Source: Hypsibius dujardini
Lineage: Eukaryota; Tardigrada; Eutardigrada; Parachela; Hypsibiidae
Length of the DNA: 33,156 nt
Direction of reading: 5' to 3'
Assembly (NCBI GenBank): GCA_001579985.1
Contig: LRSR01001915.1
Coordinates: 1 to 33,156, forward strand
This document shows, in pieces, positions 11,933-21,290 of this stretch. How positions within the stretch are numbered: position 1 is the first letter of the stretch; the number at the start of each line of letters is the position of its first letter. The notes beneath the pieces are model-generated. The model saw only the letters and a program-made list of their open reading frames with translations. It did not search any database and was not told the DNA's origin. Position numbers and translations under genes: made by a program.

Positions 11933-12975
11933 AGAGAATTTGCAAACGACCAACTCAAGTTTTAGCCTTCTCACACCCCATTGCGTTGAGGAGCTCAAAA
12001 AACAAGTTGTTTTAGAGTTTGGGATTGGGTTCATTTCAGGCTTTCGTAAAACAAATATTGGTGGCGTATCGATATGCATTCGGTACTTGCATAGGCGAGA
12101 ATAAATAATGGCAATTAATACGAGATAATTTAGATCACTTAATTAATTGTATTGGGAAGACTTCGAACCCGAACATACATACTCCAATAAAGTGAAACCG
12201 TACTTACACAAGTCCTTAGATGATTGTACAGGGACCTCCCCAACTGCAAATCAAGATTGAGGGTGAAAAAACTATTTCCGTTGACAGGCCGACTGTGCCT
12301 TGTTGCTTGCGTGACCACGGCAGGCTAAGCAATTGCACCTATATCAACAGTTTTGTTCAATTGCTTAGACATGCACTGGTCAATTGCCGCCCGGTTGGCC
12401 TTTGTTTTTCAGACGTCTGTAAAGGCCTGCCAGAGAACATGTCATGTAGGCATGCATAATTGATGCGGTTCTGGTTATCTCGAAAGGATAACGCCTTTTG
12501 GGAAAAATTGTAATACATCTTTCTGTATTCTAACATTATTATGAAGATGATTCCGCTGTACAGAGTATATGGAAAGTAGCAATAATTTCAAACTGTGAAC
12601 ACTGTCGTTAAGGTAATATTTTTTCGTAGGTGATTGGTAAGTTTTTGTATCCTTATCGAAAACAACTGCTAGCACGCACAACACTTCTTTCTCAAGTTTT
12701 AGAAAGTGTATGTCAATGCTCGCTAAGTAAACTAGAGATTGCGGTAAAAACGTTCTTCCATTAATATATCATCATATTTGAATTGTATTTATGTTTAAAT
12801 TTCTACTTCAATCGAAGTTTGAAATATCTTTCCACTCCCTTGCCAATAGAACGGCATCTAGAACTTTTTTTTCAAGATAACTGGTGTTAATAGTTTCTGA
12901 AGGACAAACTAAACGACACTTTAGGTCGGTTGCAGCTTGCATTATTTATCAGCCGTTGTTTATTTTATATCACAG
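11933..12975. other. Intergenic stretch with small palindromes; no supported gene
   Basis: An 11-bp inverted repeat, CTAAGCAATTG ... CAATTGCTTAG, lies at about 12325-12367, and a hairpin GTTATC-tcgaaag-GATAAC at about 12474-12492. The open frame 12220-12459 spans the first palindrome and contains several Cys, but I recognise nothing in it. The rest is AT-rich. Confidence 0.35.
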
Positions 12976-13096
12976 GGAGAAATGGTGCTGCCGAAGGTGC
13001 CGGAATAATGCCGGCTTTAATACATGCCTCTAGGATAAAAGACGAGCTACAAGGTGTTTTTGAAAAACTGAGCATGCAACTGCAGAATTGCAATAA
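12976..13096 (+). CDS. Possible orphan internal exon
   Basis: The acceptor ATATCACAG at 12975 is followed by a 121-nt open frame and a strong donor, AATAA|GTAAGTT, at 13097. In the only frame open throughout (phase 1 in, phase 2 out) it encodes a 40-residue helical-looking segment containing IMPALIHASRIKDEL and KLSMQLQNCNK. I recognise no family and could not find partner exons on either side. It may be an exon of an undetected gene, a relic exon, or chance. Confidence 0.25.
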
Positions 13097-13652
13097 GTAA
13101 GTTAATGCATTTCTGAATTTAACTGCATATTTGAGAGCCCTTCTGTGGATCTACTGCACCAGAATAAATAATTCATTGAATTGAAAGAAGGAGCTACGTG
13201 GCACCGTCCATGAGTTGAGGGTCGTGTCATGATTTCCCGCAAACTGAACTGTATATCCTTTCGTAATGACCGTGGAACCCTGGTGGTGTCTATATGAAGT
13301 TTGATGTACTCGTACATGTAATTACACAAGATATTTGATAAAGGCCACACGATAAGAGTCCATCTTAACACGACCTGCTAACTTTTTCGCAGTCCGACAG
13401 TTAGCCAGCCAATGGGGCAGTCTATCGCGGCATATCTATCTATAAATTACAAATCCTGGGCGCTATTGTTTGCACATTGAGATAAGGTTTGCGCATGGTG
13501 CTGGTGGCCTTATGATCAAACCATGCCTCTTTGTGTTATACAACGCCGTCGTCCTAAGGAAAAAAGATTCAGTTCGGCATGTATATAACCGAACAGAATT
13601 TTAGTGAGTCTCCCGTTTTAGTTTCTATCATCTTTTTCTCAATCTTGTAATC

Positions 13653-13682
13653 TATAAACGGCGGTCCTAGTAGAGTATCAGA
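13653..13682 (+). promoter_or_regulatory. Core promoter of the 13706 microprotein gene
   Basis: A TATA box (TATAAAC, 13653-13659) is followed 27 nt later by an initiator-like TATCAGAG centred on A13680. This would leave a 5' UTR of about 25 nt before the ATG at 13706. Spacing is typical of an animal TATA/Inr promoter. No experimental support. Confidence 0.5.
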
Positions 13683-13705
13683 GTCCCCTGCATTTCATCT
13701 GTAAG

Positions 13706-13897
13706 ATGTCTTCAGTTCGTCACGAAATTCTCCAAGAGATCCGTGAGGCCGTGCAACAGGCCGAGAAAGCTGCCCTCCACGTGGACCAGGAAGGCGCCGT
13801 TGTCGGAGGAATCACCCAGAAGAACATCTGGGACGCCGTGGAGGCCCTCAAGAAAGCCGAACAAAATCTCGCCCGGGAGATTGAGACTCATCCGTAA
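13706..13897 (+). CDS. Unrecognised 63-residue helical microprotein, paralog of 22659-22814
   Basis: A single-exon frame of 63 codons beginning MSSVRHEILQEIREAV. No signal peptide, membrane segment or Cys is seen. It is rich in Glu, Gln, Ala and Lys and should form two amphipathic helices joined by a Gly-containing linker (VVGGITQKNIWDA). I do not recognise the family. The evidence that it is real is the second gene 9 kb away. Their C-terminal halves share the pattern G-x-TQKNI-x-DAVE-x2-K-x-A-x3-L-x-RE-x2-T-x-P-stop, and their codons differ largely at third positions, which suggests selection on the protein. A TATA/Inr promoter lies just upstream. Function unknown; a small cytosolic adaptor or stress protein is conceivable but unsupported. 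Confidence 0.7.
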   Translation: MSSVRHEILQEIREAVQQAEKAALHVDQEGAVVGGITQKNIWDAVEALKKAEQNLAREIETHP

Positions 13898-14685
13898 AAG
13901 AAGGCCTGTTTACATGATGTAACGAGTACATGCTTGAACCTAGCGAGCCATCTTGCATTTTAGCATTCTTTCCTTCATGTACTATATGCAAAACTGAACC
14001 CTTGCAGAAGAGCTTCCCTCTTTTATGTCGGGATCTGTGGAATAGGTGGGCGTACCACGCGTATAATAATGATGTGTCGGTCAGCCTTATACCTTTGTCA
14101 CTATCGGCCGTCCCAGTCCAGAAAGGAGGCAGTCTGACCCAAATGCTTGTATACACAATAGTTGGCATACCGAGACTTGAATAACGTGACCGCGGATAGA
14201 GGTGCCTCAATTTCACTCAATTTTATATATCCCATAGTACCTGACCGTCTCAAAACATCAAAACCTAATGCATTTCGAATATATAAATCGTAAGCAAGTG
14301 GGTGAGTGAAATGTTTTTGCTGGCATCCTGCGACACACCACCATAGCGATGGGATACCGCGGAGACAGAGAGCAATGACTGACTCCGATTTATCCCTTCC
14401 ATGGGCAGTTATATAAACAATAAAAAATCATAATGATGAAACACTGCAATCCGCGCGTTTGGAAAGCACTACAAAAGTTTATCTCCAATAAGCTTTGTTC
14501 ATTATGATTTCTAATTTTTGATTATTTTGTGGAAAGGAAGTAAAACCGATATCAAAACCATTTCCTTGCCGGTACGTTTCGGGGGTTTTTTTGCGAAAGA
14601 GGGATCAATAATGTTTGAAGGTGACATAGTCTGGCCCGGCTTGAGTTGAGTCCGCTCTGGAAGCTTACAATCATTGGGTAGGTAC
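13898..14685. other. Intergenic stretch between microprotein gene and hAT remnant
   Basis: Holds the presumed 3' UTR of the microprotein gene. An AATAAA-like signal is not obvious close to the stop; ATAAACAATAAAAAA at about 14412 is the first candidate. Overlapping open frames on both strands (13848-14216) have no recognisable content. Confidence 0.35.
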
Positions 14686-14999
14686 CAGAGATGGGCAACT
14701 CCGAATCCGGAGTTTGGAGTTTTTCAACTCCATCAACTCCACTCCGGAGCTTTTGGCCGGAGTTTGAGTTGAAACAGCTGGAGTTGGGAGTGGAGTTGGA
14801 GTTGATCTGCGTGGATTGGGATTTTTGTGTTTTATCGAATTTTCAGCCTTGAGATTCCATTTGATTAATTTATTGTGGAGAAATTAAACGTGGCGGCCCA
14901 CTAACCCATGGCCCACTCCTTGGCTGTTTTAGGAGGACCAAGGTGGCTAAGGGCCTGGAATAATGGAATAGAAACCCATCCCATACTACGTACAACAGT

Positions 15000-15007
15000 A
15001 CACGCCT
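15000..15007. repeat. Left target-site duplication (ACACGCCT)
   Basis: The eight bases directly outside the left inverted repeat are ACACGCCT. The same eight bases follow the right inverted repeat at 20143-20150. A perfect 8-bp match exactly at both ends defines the transposon boundaries. Confidence 0.85.
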
Positions 15008-15286
15008 GTAGCCGGCAAACGCGTTTCATGGTTTCCAGTTTCACGAAACGCGTTTGCCTGCCCATTCATTCTGCTTCGGCAAACGCGTTTCATTCAACTT
15101 TTACTTTTTATTTTCATTCACATGAAATTTTAAAAATTTGTATAAAGTAGCTGCCGTTGTGTGCTGTAGCACAGTCATTTTTGGCGCAGAAAACTGTATA
15201 AGAATTTGGTATAAAAAACAATGAAACGCGTTTGCCGGACACCTCGGCAAACGCGTTTCCGCTTCTGTCATGTCAGGTCATTTCTG
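15008..15286 (+). repeat. Left terminal inverted repeat (279 bp)
   Basis: Matches the reverse complement of 19864-20142 with one difference that I could see (T15059 against C20091, expected A). It contains five copies of the palindrome AAACGCGTTT at about 15017, 15046, 15081, 15224 and 15249, in alternating GGC-motif-TC and GA-motif-GCC contexts. Further copies lie just inside the repeat: a degenerate one at about 15301 and a perfect one at 15342. The repeat ends internally at CATTTCTG. Confidence 0.9.
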
Positions 15287-15938
15287 ATTTCTGGTTGGTC
15301 AACGCGTTTGCCGGACATTCACCCATTTAACTCAGTAGGACAAACGCGTTTCATTTAATTTCAATTCAATTCAAAACACCGACGGGGATACGTGTCGGGC
15401 GTCGGCATCAGCATTGTCTGCTGCAGACTGACCCAGAAATTTTTATCCTTGCCTGCTTTCCTTGAAAACAAGCCGCAGCAATGACACGTAATCGATGAGA
15501 AATTTCTGAATTCTCTTCGATATCCAGTCTGTCCAGAGCAACTCATCCTTATTTAGGAACTCAGAAAATATTATTAGTTGCAATACATTGTACAGTATAT
15601 TTGTGGTTGTGGCTGTCCATCTGAATCATCGTCCACAAATGGTACGTAAAATTTTGCATACGACCGGAACAGTAGTTTTTGAGGATTTTTATTAAAATCA
15701 ACGCACCGACTAAGCTGACTTTCGCTTTCCTTTTCCTTGTTGTAGAGACTAAGCTCAATTAAACTAAAGTTAAAAATAAATATAGTGAATAACTTTATTG
15801 TACGTTCTATGTAAATTAGTGTCCTACTGATTACCTTTATGTTTTGACTCAAAAATTAACATTTTCGATCTTTTGGAAATGAGTTTTTTCGGCAGATGAT
15901 GCCATTCTAAAGTGAAACAAGACTAATTTTAATTTCAG

Positions 15939-17186
15939 GAAAAAAAAAATTTCGAGGACAAATCAGGTGACTCTGCCGACCACTCTAAACATTTCCTGCG
16001 TCCTGCGGCCCCAGCAGCCTCATACCAAATCCCAAATGCGTTTACTACTGGATTCAACTGGCAATTCGGCAACACACATCCCTGGTTGTCCAGTAGTCAA
16101 GCACCATTTTCTGCCAACCCCTTCTTCAATCCATGGGCCCAAACGTTGCCAGTACAGCCGAACTGGGCATCCGTCCAGCCCGTGTCCATCAACCATCCTG
16201 CGGCGTCACCGGCGCAACAGCTCTTGGATGGGCTCTCTAGGCTTGAGAAAGTCGTGGATAACGTTATCTCTACTCCCAATGGGGAGGGCGACCTCAACAT
16301 AACGCTTGCAGTAATCCCTTCCGCCGTTAAGCCTGCAGGTAGCGATGTTTGCCTGTTTATTAGTTTTTATTGGTTTTTTAATAGTTCACACTATTTCTTG
16401 AAAATTTGTGTTACAAGGGAATATATGGGATTTTAAAGTCTGATAATCGTAATTTTTTTCCATGCATAGTATTTGAAGTAAAGAGAAATTAGTAAAAAAA
16501 GTTAACTGCAATGGAGGTCTCGTCTTGGCGGGACAAAATTCATAATCTCCTTAAATGGTAAAGTGAGCATGCATGTATTTCAACAGTTCAACATTTCCGG
16601 CTCAACGTTGCGGTAGAGCTTCACTTATTTTTAAAAATAATTCCGAAAAAATGCACTTATTTTTAAAAATATTTCCGTGGTAGTAACCTTCGGAATTTGA
16701 TTTTGGTAATACGTCAAATGTATTATGTACAGTGGAAACAGTGAAAGAATTTTGCACTGGAGTGAGTTGCTTGTCTCGATCCAGTCATGTCTTGTCTCGC
16801 TTATTCAATTAATTTTTGACACTTTCCTGTTAAAAAATGTGCTTACAATTAATTGTACAGAAACCTTTCGTGTAGGTCCCCCGAAGTCTGTGCGTTCAAC
16901 AACGGCAAAAGAGCCGAGTTCCTCCAGCAAGAATGGCAAAGAGGATACGGAGTTCTCCAAAGAACCCAATCTGGACGCGCTCTGTTTCTATCTAGCGAAT
17001 GGGCGCCACTTGCCGGGTCTGGATCGAAACAAAGCCATTGTAGTACGAAGACAGATTAGCAAGAACAAATACCGCCTGTCTGCCACCGGAAGTGTGGAAT
17101 ACCGTGAATCTTCCGAAGGCGCTATTTGGGTTCAGTACCTCCGGCCCGAGGAACGAATCAGTGTCTTGACGGATTTGCACGAGTAA
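15939..17186 (+). CDS. Transposon gene 1: possible truncated integrase-type transposase N-terminus
   Basis: Two exons, 15939-16338 and 16876-17186, joined phase 1 to phase 1 (GCAG|GTAGCG ... GTGTAG|GTCCCC), giving about 236 residues. The 5' start is not found; an earlier exon is likely because the frame is open back to the acceptor TTTCAG at 15938. The first part is Pro/Asn/Trp/Gln-rich and looks disordered, then a helix (QQLLDGLSRLEKVVDNV). The last 70 residues (CFYLANGRHLPGLDRNKA ... YRLSATGSVEYRE ... RPEERISVLTDLHE) resemble the segment directly before the HHCC zinc-binding domain of retrovirus/Ginger-type integrases. It ends either at the in-frame TAA (17184) or at a good donor, GA|GTAAGA, that overlaps it. 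No integrase core follows within about 600 bp. Family assignment is from pattern memory only. Confidence 0.5.
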
Positions 17187-17813
17187 GAGTCAATTTCATA
17201 TGCCTACTATCACATAATTATTACAACCCATTGACTAATTGACCACTTAATTTTTTTAAAAATATTGAATTATGATTATCAACTGAAGAGAAATTTTCAG
17301 AAACGACGCGGTTGACAATTTTCTTCGACCAAAAAAACTATATGTTTTCTAAAAGAGAATGAAAAATGAGGACGAATCACCAATGAAAACCTTTGTGCAT
17401 TATGTCGAGATGAACATATACACTATAGATGTTAGTCAGCTGTGAAATTTTTGAATATGGAAAATGTAAGCAAATGAAGTTCCTTGTGAAATGTATATTT
17501 GTTGTTAAAACAATAACATATCTGACTGTGTTAAATAGTGGGTCGATTTGAAAAACAACGCAATCGCCGTAGTATGAAATTATTTTGATGAATTTGCATA
17601 TGAAATGTGTAGTTGTTTTTAACACAATATGAAAAGCCACGCGATTGCCGGAGATCACGAACTGCCCGGCAAACGCATCGCTCGTAGCAAGCGGCGGGCC
17701 ACGGGATTGCCGGCTACGCAGTTGCCCACATTTATGTCATTTCTGGCTTAAAATCAGTCTGAACAGGAATACACGACTGCTAAAAGTTTGATTACCATTT
17801 AGCAGCAACGGAG

Positions 17814-19753
17814 ATGTCTGATGAAGGCAGGAAGATCACCGGAACAGTCGCTGTGGTACACGTCGAGGACCCAGCCCAGCATCAGAAGGCACTGCAACAA
17901 GCAATTACGGAGAAAATCCAGTGCACTCTGCAGCTGTTCGGCCGTCTATTTGCGGGTGACGGACCGGATGCCATCGCCACAGCCTGGCGTTCATCTGGCA
18001 CCGCATCCCCGAAGTTCCCGTACCTCCCGGGCGTCATCAAGGCCGCCCACGTTGTGCCGCTGGACAAGACCGCGTCCATCGAAAACCTGGAGTCACTGTA
18101 TGCCGATTTGAAGACCACCCATCGCCACGCTTTAGCGTGCATCGCCGCCGAGGCCTGGCTTGTGTTGGCCAAACAACTTAACCACCCAGCAAAAAATGGT
18201 AAGCTTTGGATTTAGCTGTTGACTGTCTGTCCATCCGTTAGCCGTCCGTCCATCCGGTCTCCATCCGTCTATCCGTTAGCCGTCCATCCTTCCGTTGGCC
18301 GTCCGTCTATCCCTTGTCTGTCCGTCTTTCCATTGTTTGTCGGTCCATCCGTTGACCATCCGTTAATCCTTGACCGTTCACCCATCCGTCCGTTGGATGG
18401 CCGTTCATTTGGTATCCGTCCCTCTATCCCTTGTCCGTCGGTCCATCCGTTGACTGTGTATTCATCTTATGACCATCCGTTAATCGTGACCGCCTACCCG
18501 TCCGTCCGTTGGATGGCCGTCCATCCGGGGTTCATCCATCCATCCATTGACTGTCCGTCTCTCCATTGACCGTCCGTTTAGTGGCGACCGTGAGTTTATC
18601 TGTTGTCCGTCTGTTCTACCGTTGACCATCCGTTTATCCATTGTCCCGTCGGTCCATCCGTTGACCTTCCGTCAATTGGATGATCGTCTGTCTGTTCACT
18701 GTTGACCGTGTGTCTGACCGTTTTTCTACTGGTCAGCCGCTGACCGTCTGACCATCTGTTATCCATCCGTTTTACCATCCGTTTGTATATGTGGCGATAA
18801 ATATAGAAGTAACTGTAGATGATGGAGTGTCTCAGCACGTGACTTGGGTGTATCACGGAAGAAATCTTCTGTCGCTTTCCGCCAAGATGTCATTGGAAAC
18901 CACGGCCTGGATTGACGATGAAGTGGTGAATACCGCCATGTCCGTTTTGAGCCTGCAGTTTCCTGATGTCGCTGGTTTCCGGTCATCACTTTTCTTCAAT
19001 TTGCCGGCTGACATCGGTAGTCTTGATGCGAATGGTTACAAGGCGGCACTCCACCAATTTCGTTCTTCAAAAATGGGTTGGGACCTTGTATTCACGAATC
19101 GGCTTTCAGCTGCTGCAAACCGACAAATCCAGCTGTTGTTCGTCAATGGGAATCACTGGATAACGGTGTCTAATATCCATGGATTGACGCAGAACGAAGT
19201 CCTCATATACGACTCCCTCCCGTCGGTGTACGACCACAATTTTGCGCTGCAGGTCGCTTCAGTTTTTCGGATGGAAGCTGATGAGATGAAGCTCATTTTT
19301 CCTCCCATGGGCCGACAACCAAATTTCAATGACTGCGGCGCGTTCGCAGTGGCCGCAGCAGTCGCACTAGCCTTTAAGGAGCGCCCGGAAGCCGGAAACT
19401 TTGAGCCGAGAGTATGTTGTATGCTTTTATAAGGCTCTTCAATCTTGGCTTTTCACTTTTTATTTGAATTCATTTAGGGCAAATTCATTTACGGCTTATG
19501 CAATAACTTTTTTAAAAACATAATGCCAATTGCTTTTGTGACAATTGCTTCTGCCCAATCCGAGAGGTGGTCTCAAACATTTCCGCCAAAAGTATTCCCG
19601 CACCCGTTACTTGTTTCATACATTTAATTTAATTTTTTATTGCAGAGTGTACGACAACATTTAATCGAGTGCTTGGGGAACCGAAGGTTTTCTCTGATTC
19701 CATCAGGGCTAAATTTACTTGCGGAAATTGCCGAAGCAATTTGTGACACGTAA
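17814..19753 (+). CDS. Transposon gene 2: Ulp1/SENP-like (C48) cysteine protease
   Basis: Three exons, 17814-18198, 18807-19411 and 19646-19753, joined in phase 1 and phase 0, with GT/AG borders (AATG|GTAAGC, TATAG|AA, AGA|GTATGT, TTGCAG|AGT). The product is 365 residues. Residues 1-128 are an unrecognised, mostly helical domain starting MSDEGRKITGTVAVV. From about 150 the C48 fold begins (TAWIDDEVVNTAMSVL). The catalytic residues look intact: His245 in NGNHWITV, Asp264 in LIYDSL, Gln299 and Cys305 in RQPNFNDCGAFAVA. Such proteases (SUMO/ubiquitin-like deconjugases) occur in several DNA transposon groups, often fused to transposases; their role in transposition is unclear. The stop codon is 110 bp before the right inverted repeat. 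Intron 1 (608 bp) is filled by a CCATCCGT repeat. The start ATG is the first in frame after an AG-rich leader; an upstream exon cannot be excluded. Confidence 0.75.
18215..18785 (+). repeat. CCATCCGT/GTCCGT minisatellite in transposon intron
   Basis: Irregular copies of CCATCCGT, TTGACCGTCCG and TATCCGTT fill almost the whole intron between the first two exons of the protease gene. The strand is strongly pyrimidine-rich. Higher-order copies are visible, for example CCGTCCGTTGGATGGCCGT at about 18387 and again near 18500. The same vocabulary appears at 27650-27930 and, inverted, at 255-605. Confidence 0.75.
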
Positions 19754-19863
19754 GCTGCAAAATGTATATGTGAAATATATGTGATATATATGTAAATGTG
19801 TATGCAGTATGTACTTAAATACTTTCATGTTTCAGGCCTGCCTTTTAGTGCATCGGAAATGAC

Positions 19864-20142
19864 CAGAAATGACCTGACATGACAGAAGCGGAAACGCGTT
19901 TGCCGAGGTGTCCGGCAAACGCGTTTCATTGTTTTTTATACCAAATTCTTATACAGTTTTCTGCGCCAAAAATGACTGTGCTACAGCACACAACGGCAGC
20001 TACTTTATACAAATTTTTAAAATTTCATGTGAATGAAAATAAAAAGTAAAAGTTGAATGAAACGCGTTTGCCGAAGCAGAATGAATGGGCCGGCAAACGC
20101 GTTTCGTGAAACTGGAAACCATGAAACGCGTTTGCCGGCTAC
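19864..20142 (-). repeat. Right terminal inverted repeat (279 bp)
   Basis: Reverse complement of the left repeat with identical length and the same five AAACGCGTTT palindromes. It ends ...GTTTGCCGGCTAC, immediately followed by the ACACGCCT duplication. Near identity of the two arms implies a recent insertion. Confidence 0.9.
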
Positions 20143-20150
20143 ACACGCCT
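20143..20150. repeat. Right target-site duplication (ACACGCCT)
   Basis: Perfect copy of 15000-15007, directly adjoining the right inverted repeat. Confidence 0.85.
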
Positions 20151-20198
20151 ACACGGTGCAGTTTGCATATACAGTACTACACTAGAACTACTGTAGTC

Positions 20199-20417
20199 TG
20201 CTACAGTAGCTGTTCAATTTCTTATTGGAAGAATTGTGTGAAATTTCCTCAATTGAAAAGTGTTGCGATTGGAGCTTTTTCGGCCCCTGGTTCCACAGCC
20301 GATATTGAACGCACTTTCAATTTGTGTGATATTATTCTCTCTGAACATCGTCAGCGAACAACTGACGCAAATTTCGAGGACCTCTTGTTGTGTCGTGTGA
20401 ACGGTAATTACAAATAA
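20199..20417 (+). pseudogene. hAT transposase C-terminal dimerisation segment (relic)
   Basis: The frame ending at the TAA 20415 reads SYWKNCVKFPQLKSVA, then SAPGSTADIERTFN, CDIILSEHRQRTT and EDLLLCRVN. This matches the hAT C-terminal signature: FP-x-L, then P-x-S-x2-x-ER-x-F, a short gap, S-x-x-R, and LL-x-L/C-x-x-N. Only this last part of the transposase remains. Its upstream part is absent because the nested transposon abuts it and the left hAT arm holds no more of it. It cannot encode an active enzyme. Confidence 0.75.
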
Positions 20418-20570
20418 AAATGTATGTTCCTGATTTTTATTACGTTCATTTGACCGGTGGAGTGGAGTTGGACTGAAGTTGGAGTGGGTTCTTAGGGGAA
20501 AAGAGTGGAGTTGGAACTGGGATAGTGGAGTTGTGGAAGGAGTTGGAGTGGAGTTTGTTTTTACCGGTGT

Positions 20571-21290
20571 GTGCTTTGGCTGCAGTCGCAGTGTTTTGCG
20601 AATAGTTTGAGCTTGACGTCGCGTATTTCCGGGCGCCACACCGCCAAAGCTTTTTGTTCTGCATAACAGAAATCGAGGAATCATGCACAATAATCTTCAT
20701 TTAACGAGGGCATGTATTGGTTATCGGTTAAATGAGTCTTCAGAAAAAGTGAACCGTGCGTGCCGCAGGCACTGCAACTAACTTGCGCAATCAACGGGCT
20801 TAGTTGCACTTTCACGCCGAGAGTCTAGTTTGAAAATTGCTAATGCAATTGCTTCGAAAAATATTTTTCTGATTATATTTTAACTGAAAAATGGCGCCAC
20901 CGTCGTTCGTTTCTATGCCTACATGTGGTATCGATTTAATAACCTCAGTTAATGCTGCGCTAATTGTTACAAAACGGGACAGACACGAAGCGGAGTTGCG
21001 GTAAGGGAAGTGCCGGACCCGGATGAAATCCGGGCACCCCCGTTTAATTGGTATGAAGAAAAAACAGATTCTAGGGCGGGCGGGGCAACAAAAAAATCTC
21101 GCAAAGTTCGGAAATGGTAACAATGAAATGTGCAAGTGAAAGTGATCTCGGGAGAGATCGGAGATGCGGCTAAAAGAGACGAGCTGGGAGTGGTAGGGCG
21201 TGATCGGTCAGCGTCGGTGAGACCGACCATGGGAGAGCGGATGCGCGCATCATTAATATTAATTAGGTGTCCTTGATTTCAATTATCACT
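20571..21290. other. Intergenic stretch, no supported gene
   Basis: Between the hAT remnant and the collagen-like fragment. Overlapping minus-strand frames (20812-21230) have no recognisable motif. Nothing else seen. Confidence 0.35.

Larger units (their letters stand above)
15008..20142 (+). mobile_element. Nested 5.1-kb DNA transposon with Ulp1-like protease gene
   Basis: Bounded by 279-bp terminal inverted repeats (15008-15286 and 19864-20142, outermost bases GTAGCCGGCAAACG) and flanked by the perfect 8-bp duplication ACACGCCT, so it moved as a unit. It carries two spliced plus-strand gene models: an integrase-N-terminus-like gene at 15939-17186 and a Ulp1/SENP-like protease at 17814-19753. 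No catalytic transposase core was seen. Known DNA transposons with Ulp1-like proteases include Mutator-like elements (9-11 bp duplications), the Kyakuja/Dileera/Zisupton group (about 8 bp) and integrase-type Ginger relatives (shorter duplications). The 8-bp duplication and long TIRs suit the second group best, the putative integrase segment the third. The family is left open. Confidence 0.85.
14686..20570 (+). mobile_element. hAT-type DNA transposon remnant, split by a nested transposon
   Basis: The left end begins near CAGAGATGGGCAACTCC, the CAGxGxTGGGCAA form typical of hAT termini. It is followed by clustered GGAGTTGGAGT/ACTCCACTCC subterminal repeats (about 14700-14805). The right side has the same repeats at about 20457-20555, and just inside them the C-terminal dimerisation segment of an hAT transposase (20199-20417). 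The left arm is only about 320 bp and the right about 420 bp once the insertion at 15008-20142 is removed, so nearly all of the transposase is gone; the hAT copy had already lost it when the second element inserted. The right TIR is degenerate and I could not confirm an 8-bp target duplication, so the right boundary is approximate. Confidence 0.7.

Noticed and set aside
15008-15351. CRISPR-like repeat array
   Set aside because: The repeated palindrome is short, irregularly spaced, alternates in context and lies in a transposon end of an animal genome.
15361-15852. Minus-strand frames inside the transposon
   Set aside because: Three short overlapping frames with a CHCCG string; no assembled gene, no splice sites that join them, and antisense to the two supported genes.
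17180-17814. Direct splicing of transposon gene 1 onto the protease gene
   Set aside because: The donor at 17182 is phase 2, while the acceptors just before 17814 need phase 1; joining them runs into a stop. An undetected exon would be needed between them.
20214-20690. Minus-strand open frame of 158 codons
   Set aside because: Antisense shadow of the hAT C-terminal segment and its ACTCC subterminal repeats.
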